Shown in pieces: positions 23,985 to 32,146 of a stretch of DNA of 61,039 nucleotides. The notes under the pieces are model-generated. The model was not told the DNA's origin. It did no database searches and saw nothing but the letters and a program-made list of their open reading frames with translations. Origin of the DNA: Clostridia bacterium (GTDB lineage: Bacteria; Bacillota; Clostridia; Oscillospirales; CAG-272); NCBI GenBank assembly GCA_017453365.1, contig JAFTKH010000004.1:1-61039 (forward strand). Reading direction: 5' to 3'. A program made the translations under genes and the position numbers. Numbering within the stretch: position 1 is the stretch's first letter; every line of letters begins with the position of its first letter.

Positions 23985-24051
23985 GTGCGGTACCGCACTT
24001 CTCACAGAAGAGAGCCTCATCATCCGCAGGAGCTCCGCATTTAGACAGTAT
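23985..24051 (-). pseudogene. orphan zinc-ribbon remnant
   Basis: On the minus strand an open frame without a start codon reads KCGAPADDEALFCEKCGTAH, a clear CxxC-type zinc ribbon closely like that of the gene at 24073-24519 (CGAEIIDEALFCPNCGANQ). It sits just downstream of that gene on the same strand, so it is probably a decayed duplicate cut off by the repeat at 23840-23960. Confidence 0.45.
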
Positions 24052-24072
24052 TCAAAGTGTCCCTCACACGGC

Positions 24073-24519
24073 TTACGCCAGCATCATAAGAGCCACAAGA
24101 AGAATAAAATACAAAATGCTAGAAAGAACGCCGACAACAATACCGATAATTCCGCAGATACCGCACGCCTTCGCAACGTCGGGGTACTGCTCCTTCATTA
24201 CGAGATATATAACGAGCGCTATTATCGGGGAGCTCAGGGAAACGCTCATAAGTCCGCCCTTGCCGATAGCGAGCGCCTTCGAAGGCTCGGTATCCTTCCA
24301 AACGAAATAACATATAAGCGCTATAAGCGGAAAGAAAAATCCGAGAACGGTCCAGCCGGTAAACTTTTCGTTTGATTGGGCGGTATATGCCGAGGGCTTT
24401 ACCTCGGGGGCGGCGCTCTCTGCCTTTTTCTCCTCGTTCAAGCTCTGGTTGGCTCCGCAATTAGGGCAAAACAGGGCTTCGTCGATTATCTCGGCACCAC
24501 AATACTTACAGTTTTTCAT
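24073..24519 (-). CDS. zinc-ribbon membrane protein
   Basis: A 148-residue protein. A zinc ribbon (CKYCGAEIIDEALFCPNCG, residues 4-22) is followed by a polar linker and three hydrophobic helices (about 55-75, 92-112 and 122-146). Role unknown. The start at ATG 24519 has GGAGA 5-6 nt upstream; that Shine-Dalgarno is the end of a conserved structured leader, suggesting RNA-level control. A decayed second zinc ribbon lies downstream. Confidence 0.8.
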   Translation of the reverse strand: MKNCKYCGAEIIDEALFCPNCGANQSLNEEKKAESAAPEVKPSAYTAQSNEKFTGWTVLGFFFPLIALICYFVWKDTEPSKALAIGKGGLMSVSLSSPIIALVIYLVMKEQYPDVAKACGICGIIGIVVGVLSSILYFILLVALMMLA

Positions 24520-24692
24520 AACAATCTCCATTCTGCCGTCTAAAGGCGGCTACTCAAAAGTATAACGAAACTCTCGGCGCATCTATACCAACGGCGGGAA
24601 AAGACCCGCCGTGAGAGAATTCAGCGCGTGAACGACCTAAAGCTTGTGCTGTGGCAAATTTCACGCTAATTCTCTAAATTAAATTGCTCCGC
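24520..24692 (-). ncRNA. structured leader RNA, copy A (candidate new motif)
   Basis: The 5' leader between a strong promoter and the zinc-ribbon gene. In RNA sense: a GCGTGAA...TTCACGC stem encloses AGC-ACAA-GCT; then CGGCGGG...CCCGCCG; then TATAGATGC and a UCUC...GAGA closing pair; then GCCGCC-TTTA-GACGGC next to the Shine-Dalgarno ATGGAGA. About 145 nt align at roughly 75% identity with 49365-49510. Pairs covary: AGC/GCT here is GGC/GCC in the other copy. Confidence 0.6.
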
Positions 24693-24699
24693 TATAAGT

Positions 24700-24728
24700 A
24701 TATTAACACGCCCGTGGAAATTTGTCAA
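24700..24728 (-). promoter_or_regulatory. sigma-A promoter of leader A
   Basis: On the minus strand TTGACA (24723-24728), 17 bp, TAATAT (24700-24705). The transcript would begin right at the structured leader. Confidence 0.85.
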
Positions 24729-24828
24729 CCCACGGGCGTTTTAGAGGCATTATATTTTGGAATAAACCTTGCAAGAATGATAAGTGCCGAAAGCGTTTAA
24801 TCTCAAATTTTGCCTTTTTGAGGTGTTC

Positions 24829-25692
24829 TCAATATTTGACAAGCCTCGACAGCACAGAAAGCCTCTCAGCTTTTATTTTACCACCCTCGGAGAGGAGCTC
24901 TCCAATCTTTACAGTCTTGTTTTTTCCGTGAAAATCACTGCCGCCCGAGACGAGAAGCCCGAGCTTTTCTGCCGTAAGTGCAAGATATTCCGCCTCTCCC
25001 GAGCTGTAGCGCGAATAGTAGCATTCGACACCGCCGATACCGCTACCCGAGAGCAGCTCTATCCTGCGGGACACCTCGGAAAAGGTCAGCCTCTTCTCGC
25101 CCTCGCCACCGAGAGGATGCGCGTATACGGACACACCGCCCGCAGCCGTTATCCCCTCTATGACAAGAGAGTGCGGTATGCACCCCTCGGGAAAATCCGA
25201 AGCAGACATAAAATTCTCTATAGCATCCCCTATATTCTCGGCAAGGCCGCGTTTTATCAAAAGCTTCGCTATATGAAGCTTTCCCACCAAGCTTTCGCTC
25301 TCCAAGAGACGGAGCTCGGCGTCCGAGAAGACTATACCGTGTACGTCGCGAAGATATTCAAGACGCAGCGAGTGCTTTCTGCGCCTTATTCGCTGTCCTT
25401 CGTCAATGACGCTTAAAAGTGCCGGTGAGTCTGGGTCAATGCCATAGCCGAGTATATGAAGTCGGAAGCTACCGCCGTCACCGAGGTAGACCGACGTGAA
25501 TTCAACACCCGGAATAAAAGCAACGTCATCGCAGGCGGCGCGTTTCGCCTCGGAAAGACCGGCCACCGTATCGTGGTCGGTAACCGATATCACAGAAAGA
25601 CCGCACTTCCTAGCCAAGGCCACAAGCTCCTCAGGAGGAAGTGTCCCGTCCGAGGCCGTCGTATGCAGATGAAGGTCGGCATATCCTGTCAT
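24829..25692 (-). CDS. PHP-domain phosphoesterase
   Basis: A 287-residue metal-dependent hydrolase. The four PHP motifs are visible: YADLHLHTTASDGT, SVTDHDTVAG, VSVYAHPLG and SGGSDFHGKNK. Proteins of this type (TrpH/YciV-like) hydrolyse nucleoside 3',5'-bisphosphates or remove 5' nucleotides from RNA. The start at ATG 25692 follows GGGGGAA; the longer frame overlaps the ECF gene. It is last in a transcript headed by the cobalamin riboswitch, which is an unexpected setting for this enzyme. Confidence 0.88.
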   Translation of the reverse strand: MTGYADLHLHTTASDGTLPPEELVALARKCGLSVISVTDHDTVAGLSEAKRAACDDVAFIPGVEFTSVYLGDGGSFRLHILGYGIDPDSPALLSVIDEGQRIRRRKHSLRLEYLRDVHGIVFSDAELRLLESESLVGKLHIAKLLIKRGLAENIGDAIENFMSASDFPEGCIPHSLVIEGITAAGGVSVYAHPLGGEGEKRLTFSEVSRRIELLSGSGIGGVECYYSRYSSGEAEYLALTAEKLGLLVSGGSDFHGKNKTVKIGELLSEGGKIKAERLSVLSRLVKY

Positions 25693-25706
25693 AATTCCCC
25701 CGAAAA

Positions 25707-26252
25707 TCAAATTTTTCCGCGCGAGAGCTTTCGCAAAAGCTCCGATAGCGGATATATAAGAAGTCCCACGCAAAAGTTGCCTATACCGTGTATAACGTCA
25801 AAGGGCAGCCCTGCCGCAATCCACGCAAGAGTCCCATCGAAATCGAGCCCAAACATAAACGCCTGCGCAGGAGCGTAGAGCACACCGAAAAGAAAACCGT
25901 GCAGAGCACATAAGAGGGGATATACGGCACATTTTGCCCATACGGGAAGAGTCCTAGGTATAAGCATAGCTGCGCCCCAAAGAATCGCCCATATGTAGGT
26001 ATACGGAAGCCACCACATATTGAAGCCGGCAAAAACGCCGTTCATAAGAACGTAGATGTATATGGGTATCAGTGCTTTGTATCTAAAGACCACTGTATAA
26101 ACGATAGTTAGCACGCCGAGCAGATGAATGTTTGGCAGGGCTTCCATAGCTACCTTGCTGACAAACATTAAGGCCCCTAGCATAGAGAAGACTATCATCT
26201 CCCATATTCGACGCGATGTAGCTCCCCGTGTCATTTTTCTTTCAAAGCCCAC
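25707..26252 (-). CDS. ECF transporter S component, probably cobalamin
   Basis: A 181-residue membrane protein with about six helices and the layout of ECF-type substrate-binding S components (EMIVFSMLGALMFVSKVAME, ALPNIHLLGVLTIVYTVVFR and GLPFDVIHGIGNF). The S unit borrows a shared EcfA/A'/T module, which is not in this window. It lies 12 bp behind a DUF4430 lipoprotein and under a cobalamin riboswitch, so its cargo is probably vitamin B12 or a precursor (CbrT-like role). The start is GTG 26252, supported by AAGGA upstream; ATG 26234 is an alternative. Confidence 0.82.
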   Translation of the reverse strand: MGFERKMTRGATSRRIWEMIVFSMLGALMFVSKVAMEALPNIHLLGVLTIVYTVVFRYKALIPIYIYVLMNGVFAGFNMWWLPYTYIWAILWGAAMLIPRTLPVWAKCAVYPLLCALHGFLFGVLYAPAQAFMFGLDFDGTLAWIAAGLPFDVIHGIGNFCVGLLIYPLSELLRKLSRGKI

Positions 26253-26264
26253 GAAACAAAATCC

Positions 26265-26681
26265 TTATTTTGAGTAGGTAAGCTCGTAATGTGCGCCGCT
26301 CTTTATCTCGACACCGTCGACGCCCACGAGCGAGGACTCTCCATCTATACTGAAGCCCCACCAGGAGCCGTCGGTATCATAGTCGGCCAAAATTCCGTTA
26401 ACACGCTTGATATAGAGGCCGAAGGTGCTCTCCTCGCCCTCAACGATACCGGAGTCGCGAAGCGCCTCTCCGAGAATTTTCTCATCGGTCTTCAAGGTGA
26501 AGGTTACGGACTCCTCTCCCGCTATTACCTCAAGGTAGAAGGTAGTGTCCCCCTCACCGATAGTCCTGTCCGACGTGTAGGTAGCGTCCTCCCAAAGGCC
26601 CTCGCGGGAAACTCCGCAGGACACGAGTGACAGAGCGAGGATTGCCAACAATAAAAGTGCTGATAATACGTTTTTTTTCAT
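26265..26681 (-). CDS. DUF4430 lipoprotein (corrinoid-binding type)
   Basis: A 138-residue lipoprotein. The signal peptide ends in the lipobox LVSC (Cys about 23). The remainder is a DUF4430/transcobalamin C-terminal-like domain (TFYLEVIAGEESVTFTLKTD ... GSWWGFSIDGESSLVGVDGVEI). This fold binds corrinoids at the cell surface in several systems. ATG 26681 has AAAGGA upstream. It is the first gene behind the cobalamin riboswitch and directly precedes an ECF S component, so capture and uptake are probably coupled. Confidence 0.88.
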   Translation of the reverse strand: MKKNVLSALLLLAILALSLVSCGVSREGLWEDATYTSDRTIGEGDTTFYLEVIAGEESVTFTLKTDEKILGEALRDSGIVEGEESTFGLYIKRVNGILADYDTDGSWWGFSIDGESSLVGVDGVEIKSGAHYELTYSK

Positions 26682-26754
26682 TTCTTTTTCCTTTCGTTTT
26701 GTTTTACAATTACAAAAGGTAAAGTACGGGCATATCCCCCAAAGAGAAGAAAAC

Positions 26755-26985
26755 GGATGTCGGGGCGCACTCAACCCCTTCAAGATTCCGAAATCTGCCC
26801 CACTTGCCCGGGAATATTCCGTCACTGTCGCAAAACGATAAGCATTCGGACTTTCACCGTAATGGCTGTTGTCACGGAATTTCACCGCAGTTTCCTTATC
26901 CTCGAGCGAAAAAGAGCTCCGCCCGACGGGGCCGTCACCTTCGCAAGGTGCAAAAGCGCAATCCCCGAGTTGCGTTTATTCTTTT
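26755..26985 (-). promoter_or_regulatory. cobalamin riboswitch
   Basis: The minus-strand leader contains AAGGAAACTGCGGTGAAATT, then CCGTGACAACAGCC and GTGAAAGTCCGAATGC, the conserved core of B12-sensing RNAs. A long downstream platform has nested hairpins (AGATT-TCGG-AATCT inside GGGGC...GCCCC). Its transcript starts at about 26989 and leads into the DUF4430, ECF S-component and PHP genes. The boundaries given are approximate. Confidence 0.85.
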
Positions 26986-26995
26986 GTACACCTAT

Positions 26996-27024
26996 ATTCT
27001 AGCACAAGAAGAGAAAAAAATCAA
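26996..27024 (-). promoter_or_regulatory. sigma-A promoter of the riboswitch transcript
   Basis: On the minus strand TTGATT (27019-27024), 17 bp, TAGAAT (26996-27001). Confidence 0.85.
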
Positions 27025-27236
27025 CGATGAAATAATTGAAGCTTGAGGAGCCTGTCGCTCAAAAATGTGTGTAGGTGTTAGAGAGGGCGCTGCCTGCCGT
27101 TTTGGGAATTATTATGTCCTTTTTACCCCTGACAAAATAGCGGTAGCAGTACGTCAATTTGTCCGAGAGATAATATAAAGTGATATAAAACGACTTAATA
27201 ATCAATCTAACAAAAGTGCGCGAAAATTACAAAAAA

Positions 27237-27258
27237 CGAGCGAGGTTTCCCTCGCTCG
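27237..27258 (-). terminator. terminator of pepF
   Basis: CGAGCGAGG-(AAA)-CCTCGCTCG stem followed by TTTTTT on the minus strand, 9 bp after the pepF stop. Confidence 0.92.
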
Positions 27259-27267
27259 CGGTAAAAA

Positions 27268-29067
27268 CTATTTCTGCTTATTATAGATTTCGCGGAACTG
27301 ACGGACGCAGGCTGCGAAGTCCTCTGCAGCTCCGTCAACGACGGTCGGGTCGGTCATATCTATGCCGGCGACGAGCAGGCTGTCGAGCGGAGATTTACTG
27401 CCTCCGCACTTGAGGAAGTCTATATACTTATCAACGTATGCCTCGCCCTCTGTCTCTATCCTCTTCACGATAGCGGATGCAGCGGAGATACAGGTCGAAT
27501 ACTTATAGACGTAGAAGCAGGAGTAGAAGTGAGGTATTCTCATCCACTCGTACGCTATCTGCTTATCGCACGCGACACCCTTACCGAAGTATTTCTTCAC
27601 GAGCCTGTAGTACTTCTTGTTTATCAGCTCGGCGGTCAGGGGCTCACCCTTCTCTACAAGGGCATGCATATCCCTCTCGAACTCAGCGAACATAGTCTGG
27701 CGGTAGAGCGTTCCCTTATAGGTCTCCATAAGCTGGTTGAGTATATAGAGCTTCTCGAGGTCGCTCTCGCTCTTCTCGAGGAGTCTGTGAGCCATAAGCA
27801 GCTCGTTCACCGTCGAGGCAACCTCTGCGACGAATATGGTGTAGGACGAATTATGTGGCTCGTTATACTTCGTCGAGAAGTAGGTGTGCATAGAGTGTCC
27901 CGCCTCGTGCGCGAGGGTCGAGACGTTATCGAACGTGCCGTTGAAATTAAGGAGAATATAGGGCTCCGTACCGGGACAGCCCGAGGAGAACGCGCCTCCT
28001 CTCTTACCCCTCGTCGGGTACACGTCGACCCATCCGCGCTCGCAGAGTCCCTCGCGGAGCGCATTGTAATACTCGTCACCGAAGACGGTCACGGTCTTCA
28101 GAACCTCATCAACCGCCTCCTCGTACGAATACTCACGGTCAAGCTCACCGATAAGGGGCGCGTAGATATCGTAGAGGTGGAGCTTATCAAGTCCCAGCAC
28201 CTCGCGCTTCAGGTCGTAGTACTCATAGAGCGAGGGGAGATTCTTATGCACGCTCTTAATTAGGTTGTTGTATATCGTGGGGGTCACCTCGTCGCGGAAG
28301 GTCGAGGCGGTAATGGAGTTCTTATAATTCCTCACCTTTGCAAGAGTGGTGCTCTCCTTCACGCGACTGTTGTAGAGCGACGCGAAGGTGTTGCCGAACT
28401 GCGAATAGGTCTTATAGAGCGTACGGAACGCCTCCTGTCTGACCTTACGGTCCCCACTCATAAGGAAGGGCACGTAATTCGTGTCGGTAAGCTCGACGAG
28501 CCTGCCGTCCTCACCGCGTATCTTCCCGAACTTCAGGTCCGCATTCGCGAACAGGCTTCTCGTATCACCCGCACCGCCGAGGCAGTCGTCCATCTTCGAC
28601 ATAAGCTGCTCGCACTCGTCGGAGAGCGTGTGGGGCTTCATTCTCATATTCTTATCTATCATACGCTTGTAGGACGTAAGCTCGGGGCACTCCTCATACC
28701 ACTTCTCTATCGTCTTCACGTCGAGGCGGAGAAGATAGGGCGAAACGAACCAGGACGCCGTGCCTGCCGCGACGGCGAGATTTCTTACCTTCGCGTTCAG
28801 AGCCTGATAGGCATTGTTCGAGGTGTCTGTCGCGTAGTTGAGCGATGCATACTGCCAGAGCTTCTCGATTATCTCCTCGATATCGAGCATAGCGCGTATA
28901 GCGTCACGAAGCCCCTCGGCGCTCGCGAGCATCGTCTTCTCGTGTGCGGGATATGCAGAAATAAGCTTCTCGCATCTTTCGTAATCCTCAAAAAATTTTC
29001 TCTCGTTTTCATAAATTACAGTAAGATCCCATTTGTATTTGGGGTCTATATCACGTCTGTCCTTCAT
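27268..29067 (-). CDS. pepF: oligoendopeptidase F
   Basis: A 599-residue M3B metallopeptidase that degrades peptides of about 7-20 residues in the cytoplasm. The zinc site is TLAHEAGHSMHTYFS (HExxH about 385-390) with the downstream Glu in FVAEVASTVNE. Length and N-terminal domain are normal. The start at ATG 29067 is preceded by GGAAAGG and gives MKDRRDIDPKYKWDL, the usual family start. It is monocistronic with its own promoter. Confidence 0.95.
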   Translation of the reverse strand: MKDRRDIDPKYKWDLTVIYENERKFFEDYERCEKLISAYPAHEKTMLASAEGLRDAIRAMLDIEEIIEKLWQYASLNYATDTSNNAYQALNAKVRNLAVAAGTASWFVSPYLLRLDVKTIEKWYEECPELTSYKRMIDKNMRMKPHTLSDECEQLMSKMDDCLGGAGDTRSLFANADLKFGKIRGEDGRLVELTDTNYVPFLMSGDRKVRQEAFRTLYKTYSQFGNTFASLYNSRVKESTTLAKVRNYKNSITASTFRDEVTPTIYNNLIKSVHKNLPSLYEYYDLKREVLGLDKLHLYDIYAPLIGELDREYSYEEAVDEVLKTVTVFGDEYYNALREGLCERGWVDVYPTRGKRGGAFSSGCPGTEPYILLNFNGTFDNVSTLAHEAGHSMHTYFSTKYNEPHNSSYTIFVAEVASTVNELLMAHRLLEKSESDLEKLYILNQLMETYKGTLYRQTMFAEFERDMHALVEKGEPLTAELINKKYYRLVKKYFGKGVACDKQIAYEWMRIPHFYSCFYVYKYSTCISAASAIVKRIETEGEAYVDKYIDFLKCGGSKSPLDSLLVAGIDMTDPTVVDGAAEDFAACVRQFREIYNKQK

Positions 29068-29110
29068 ATTTTTACCTTTCCTTCCGTTCGGATATTTATA
29101 TACCAAGAAT

Positions 29111-29139
29111 ATTGTACCATATAGCAGTGGCATATTCAA
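29111..29139 (-). promoter_or_regulatory. sigma-A promoter of pepF
   Basis: On the minus strand TTGAAT (29134-29139), 17 bp, TACAAT (29111-29116). Confidence 0.75.
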
Positions 29140-29273
29140 GTGCAAGTTTTCTACAAAAATTAAGCGTCAAAATTATGAATTATTATTATGTTTAGAATTT
29201 ATTTTATAATTTATCTATAAAAATTCATAAATACGCCCTATAATAAAAGAAAAACTATTCAAAGGACTAAAAA

Positions 29274-32030
29274 ATGCTTCAGCTGAAGAACATCAAGAAG
29301 GTATACGTCACTTCCTCCGAGCAAGTACAGGCCCTGAGGGGTGTTTCTATTTCCTTCAGAAAAACGGAATTTGTTTCTATACTCGGTCCGTCGGGCTGCG
29401 GAAAGACAACCCTGCTTAATATCATAGGCGGCCTTGACCACTACACCGAGGGCGACCTCTCCATATCGGGTAGGAGTACTAAATCCTTTCGCGACAGGGA
29501 TTGGGACGTTTACAGAAACCATAAGGTAGGCTTCATTTTTCAAAGCTACAACCTTATCCCGCACCAGACGGTGCTCGGAAACGTAGAGCTTGCTCTGACC
29601 ATATCGGGCATTGGCAAGGAAGAGAGAGTAAGACGAGCGAAGGAGGCCCTTGACAGAGTTGGCCTTGCGGGGCAGTATTACAAAAAGCCGAACCAGCTCT
29701 CGGGCGGTCAGTGCCAGCGTGTGGCCATCGCACGTGCGCTCGTGAATGACCCCGAGATACTTCTCGCCGACGAGCCGACAGGTGCGCTTGACACCGTAAC
29801 CTCGGTGCAGATAATGGATCTTATCAAGGAGATCTCCCGCGAGCGTCTTGTCATTATGGTAACGCACAACCCCGAGCTTGCCGAGCAATATTCGACGAGA
29901 ATAGTACGTCTTCTCGACGGAAACGTGACCGAGGACACCAACCCCATGACCGACGCCGAGGTTGCCAAGGAGGAAGCAGAGGAAAAGGCCTCGCAGGAAA
30001 AGGAAGAGGCTGCGCTCCGCGCTCTCGACCGTGCGGCAGAAAAACGTGCGCGCCGCGAAAAGCGCCGTCGCGAAGAGAAGGCGAAGATGTCCTTCTTTAC
30101 AGCCTTCAAGCTCTCTGCGCGCAACCTTATATCAAAAAAGGGCCGCACGACTATGGTAGGCATCGCGGGCTCTATAGGAATTATCGGTATTGCTATGGTT
30201 CTGGCCTTCTCCTCAGGCATCAAGGGCTACATAGCATCGATGCAGGACGATATGCTCTCCGGCAACCCTATTATGATATCCGAAACCGCGTATGACCTTA
30301 ATTCTCTCACCGATATGATGGAGAATATGATGAATAGCGGAAACGACGAGAGCGAAAAGGGATACGTGTACGTAGCTTCCCTTATCGAGTATCTTTCAAC
30401 TATGAAAACGGGGCTCTCCGATATTATGTTGAAAAACGAGATAACCGAAGAATATATAAAATACATAAAAGCAATGCCGTCCGAATATTACAACGACATA
30501 ATCTACGATTACGGCATTGATATGACCGTCAATATATTCACCGATTTTAAGCGTGACAGCGCGTCCGAGGGTGACAACATTTCCTTACACAGATTGCTCA
30601 ACGTAGCAAAATCGGTTCTATCCGAAACCGCTCTTGCGGACCAGGCGGAGAATATTACGTCTCTCGCTCCGTCGTTCGAGCAGATGCCGAACAATCAGGA
30701 TTATATTCTCTCTCAATATGACCTTATCGGAGAGGGTAGCAAGCTGGCAACCGAAAAGGGTGAAATAATGCTGGTTCTCAATTCAGACGACCAGCTCTCT
30801 GATATTCTCCTCGCCCGTCTTGGCTATTTCACGCAGGAAGAGGTTTTGGAGATAGTCAACAAGGCAAACGGAGAGGAATATAACGAGGCTCTCTACAAGA
30901 ACAAGTTCAGCTACGAGGAGCTCCTCGGCAAGGAATTCGTATGGTACCCGAACGATACCGTCTTCACAGAGAACCCTGCCGCAGAGCCCCCTATCCCCGG
31001 TATGACTATGCCTGTCACCTACAGCTATCACTCCGACTCGAAGGACTTCGCGTCCTCTGCCGAGGGCGTTCCGCTTAAGGTTGTCGGAATTCTCGCACCG
31101 AAGGATAATATCCTCTATGGCTCGCTGACGTCGGGAGTTTACTACACAGAGGCGCTCACAGATTACGTTCTTAAGGCTAACGCAGACTCCAACATATCCA
31201 ACTATCTGACCACAGACGACGCAGCCCTCGTCCTTTCTCAAACCGTTTACAATATTGTCTACAATTATGAATACACCTACAACGGCGAGGTAAAGCCCGC
31301 CTACGGTATGATAGGCCCCGAGCTCACGATGCAAGAAATGCTTGAGTTCGCGGTAGACGGTGAGGAAGCTCTCAAAAATCTCGATAAGGATGATATGACA
31401 GCGAGATTTATTCGTACGCTCGGCGGCAACAGCGTAGCCTGCGGAGCAATGATATATCCTTTAAGCTTCGACGATAAGGACTACGTTACGGAATACCTCG
31501 ACGCATGGAACGAGGACGGAGATATAGTAATTGACGGTGTGACCTACACCAAGGAAAATAGAAACGAAATCAATTACACCGATGCGCTTGAGCTTGTTAT
31601 TAACCTTATTAATACTATGATAGACGTCGTATCCTACGCGCTTATCGCGTTCACTTCGGTCTCTCTTGTCGTTTCAACCGTTATGATAGGAATTATCACC
31701 TACGTTTCGGTCGTAGAGCGCATCAAGGAGATAGGTGTCATACGCTCGCTCGGCGGACGCAAAAAGGACGTCAGCCACCTGTTCAACGCAGAGACCTTCA
31801 TTATCGGTCTTCTCGCGGGTCTTATCGGCGTTGGCTTTACCTACCTCGTATCTATCCCTGTAAACCTTATTCTGGCGCCCCTTATCAACTACTCCACGAT
31901 AGCGGCACTACCGATATCGAACGCGGTTATTCTCGTTGTGCTTTCTATAGCCCTGACTCTTATTTCGGGACTTATTCCCGCCAAGAGTGCAGCGAAAAAG
32001 GACCCAGTAGTTGCGCTTCGTACGGAATAA
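29274..32030 (+). CDS. ABC transporter, ATPase-permease fusion (MacB/FtsX type)
   Basis: A 918-residue protein joining an ABC ATPase (1-225) to an FtsX-like permease. The ATPase has Walker A GPSGCGKTT, signature LSGGQCQRVAIARAL, Walker B LLADEPTGALD and an H-loop THN. After a Lys/Glu-rich coiled linker (about 225-265) comes one TM helix (about 290), a large extracytoplasmic domain (about 310-760) and three C-terminal TM helices with the FtsX pattern VVERIKEIGVIRSLGGRKKD. Such proteins work by mechanotransmission and export peptides, antibiotics or lipoproteins. No accessory protein is adjacent. AAAGGA precedes the ATG. Confidence 0.93.
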   Translation: MLQLKNIKKVYVTSSEQVQALRGVSISFRKTEFVSILGPSGCGKTTLLNIIGGLDHYTEGDLSISGRSTKSFRDRDWDVYRNHKVGFIFQSYNLIPHQTVLGNVELALTISGIGKEERVRRAKEALDRVGLAGQYYKKPNQLSGGQCQRVAIARALVNDPEILLADEPTGALDTVTSVQIMDLIKEISRERLVIMVTHNPELAEQYSTRIVRLLDGNVTEDTNPMTDAEVAKEEAEEKASQEKEEAALRALDRAAEKRARREKRRREEKAKMSFFTAFKLSARNLISKKGRTTMVGIAGSIGIIGIAMVLAFSSGIKGYIASMQDDMLSGNPIMISETAYDLNSLTDMMENMMNSGNDESEKGYVYVASLIEYLSTMKTGLSDIMLKNEITEEYIKYIKAMPSEYYNDIIYDYGIDMTVNIFTDFKRDSASEGDNISLHRLLNVAKSVLSETALADQAENITSLAPSFEQMPNNQDYILSQYDLIGEGSKLATEKGEIMLVLNSDDQLSDILLARLGYFTQEEVLEIVNKANGEEYNEALYKNKFSYEELLGKEFVWYPNDTVFTENPAAEPPIPGMTMPVTYSYHSDSKDFASSAEGVPLKVVGILAPKDNILYGSLTSGVYYTEALTDYVLKANADSNISNYLTTDDAALVLSQTVYNIVYNYEYTYNGEVKPAYGMIGPELTMQEMLEFAVDGEEALKNLDKDDMTARFIRTLGGNSVACGAMIYPLSFDDKDYVTEYLDAWNEDGDIVIDGVTYTKENRNEINYTDALELVINLINTMIDVVSYALIAFTSVSLVVSTVMIGIITYVSVVERIKEIGVIRSLGGRKKDVSHLFNAETFIIGLLAGLIGVGFTYLVSIPVNLILAPLINYSTIAALPISNAVILVVLSIALTLISGLIPAKSAAKKDPVVALRTE

Positions 32031-32034
32031 AAAA

Positions 32035-32071
32035 CGAAAAGCCGACCCCGTGTCGGCTTTTCGCCTTTTTT
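32035..32071 (+). terminator. terminator of the ABC transporter gene
   Basis: CGAAAAGCCGAC-CCCGT-GTCGGCTTTTCG, then CCTTTTTT. Confidence 0.95.
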
Positions 32072-32074
32072 CTC

Positions 32075-32103
32075 TTGACATACAGAGAGTTTCGTTTTAT
32101 AAT
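32075..32103 (+). promoter_or_regulatory. sigma-A promoter of fucO
   Basis: TTGACA (32075-32080), 17 bp, TATAAT (32098-32103): full consensus. Confidence 0.93.
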
Positions 32104-32146
32104 ATAGGTAGTAAGTTAATTTTTTAACAAACGAAAGGAATAAAAA

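Noticed and set aside
26682..26885. N-terminal extension of the DUF4430 lipoprotein
   Set aside because: The extra codons are the cobalamin riboswitch itself; the signal peptide begins at 26681.
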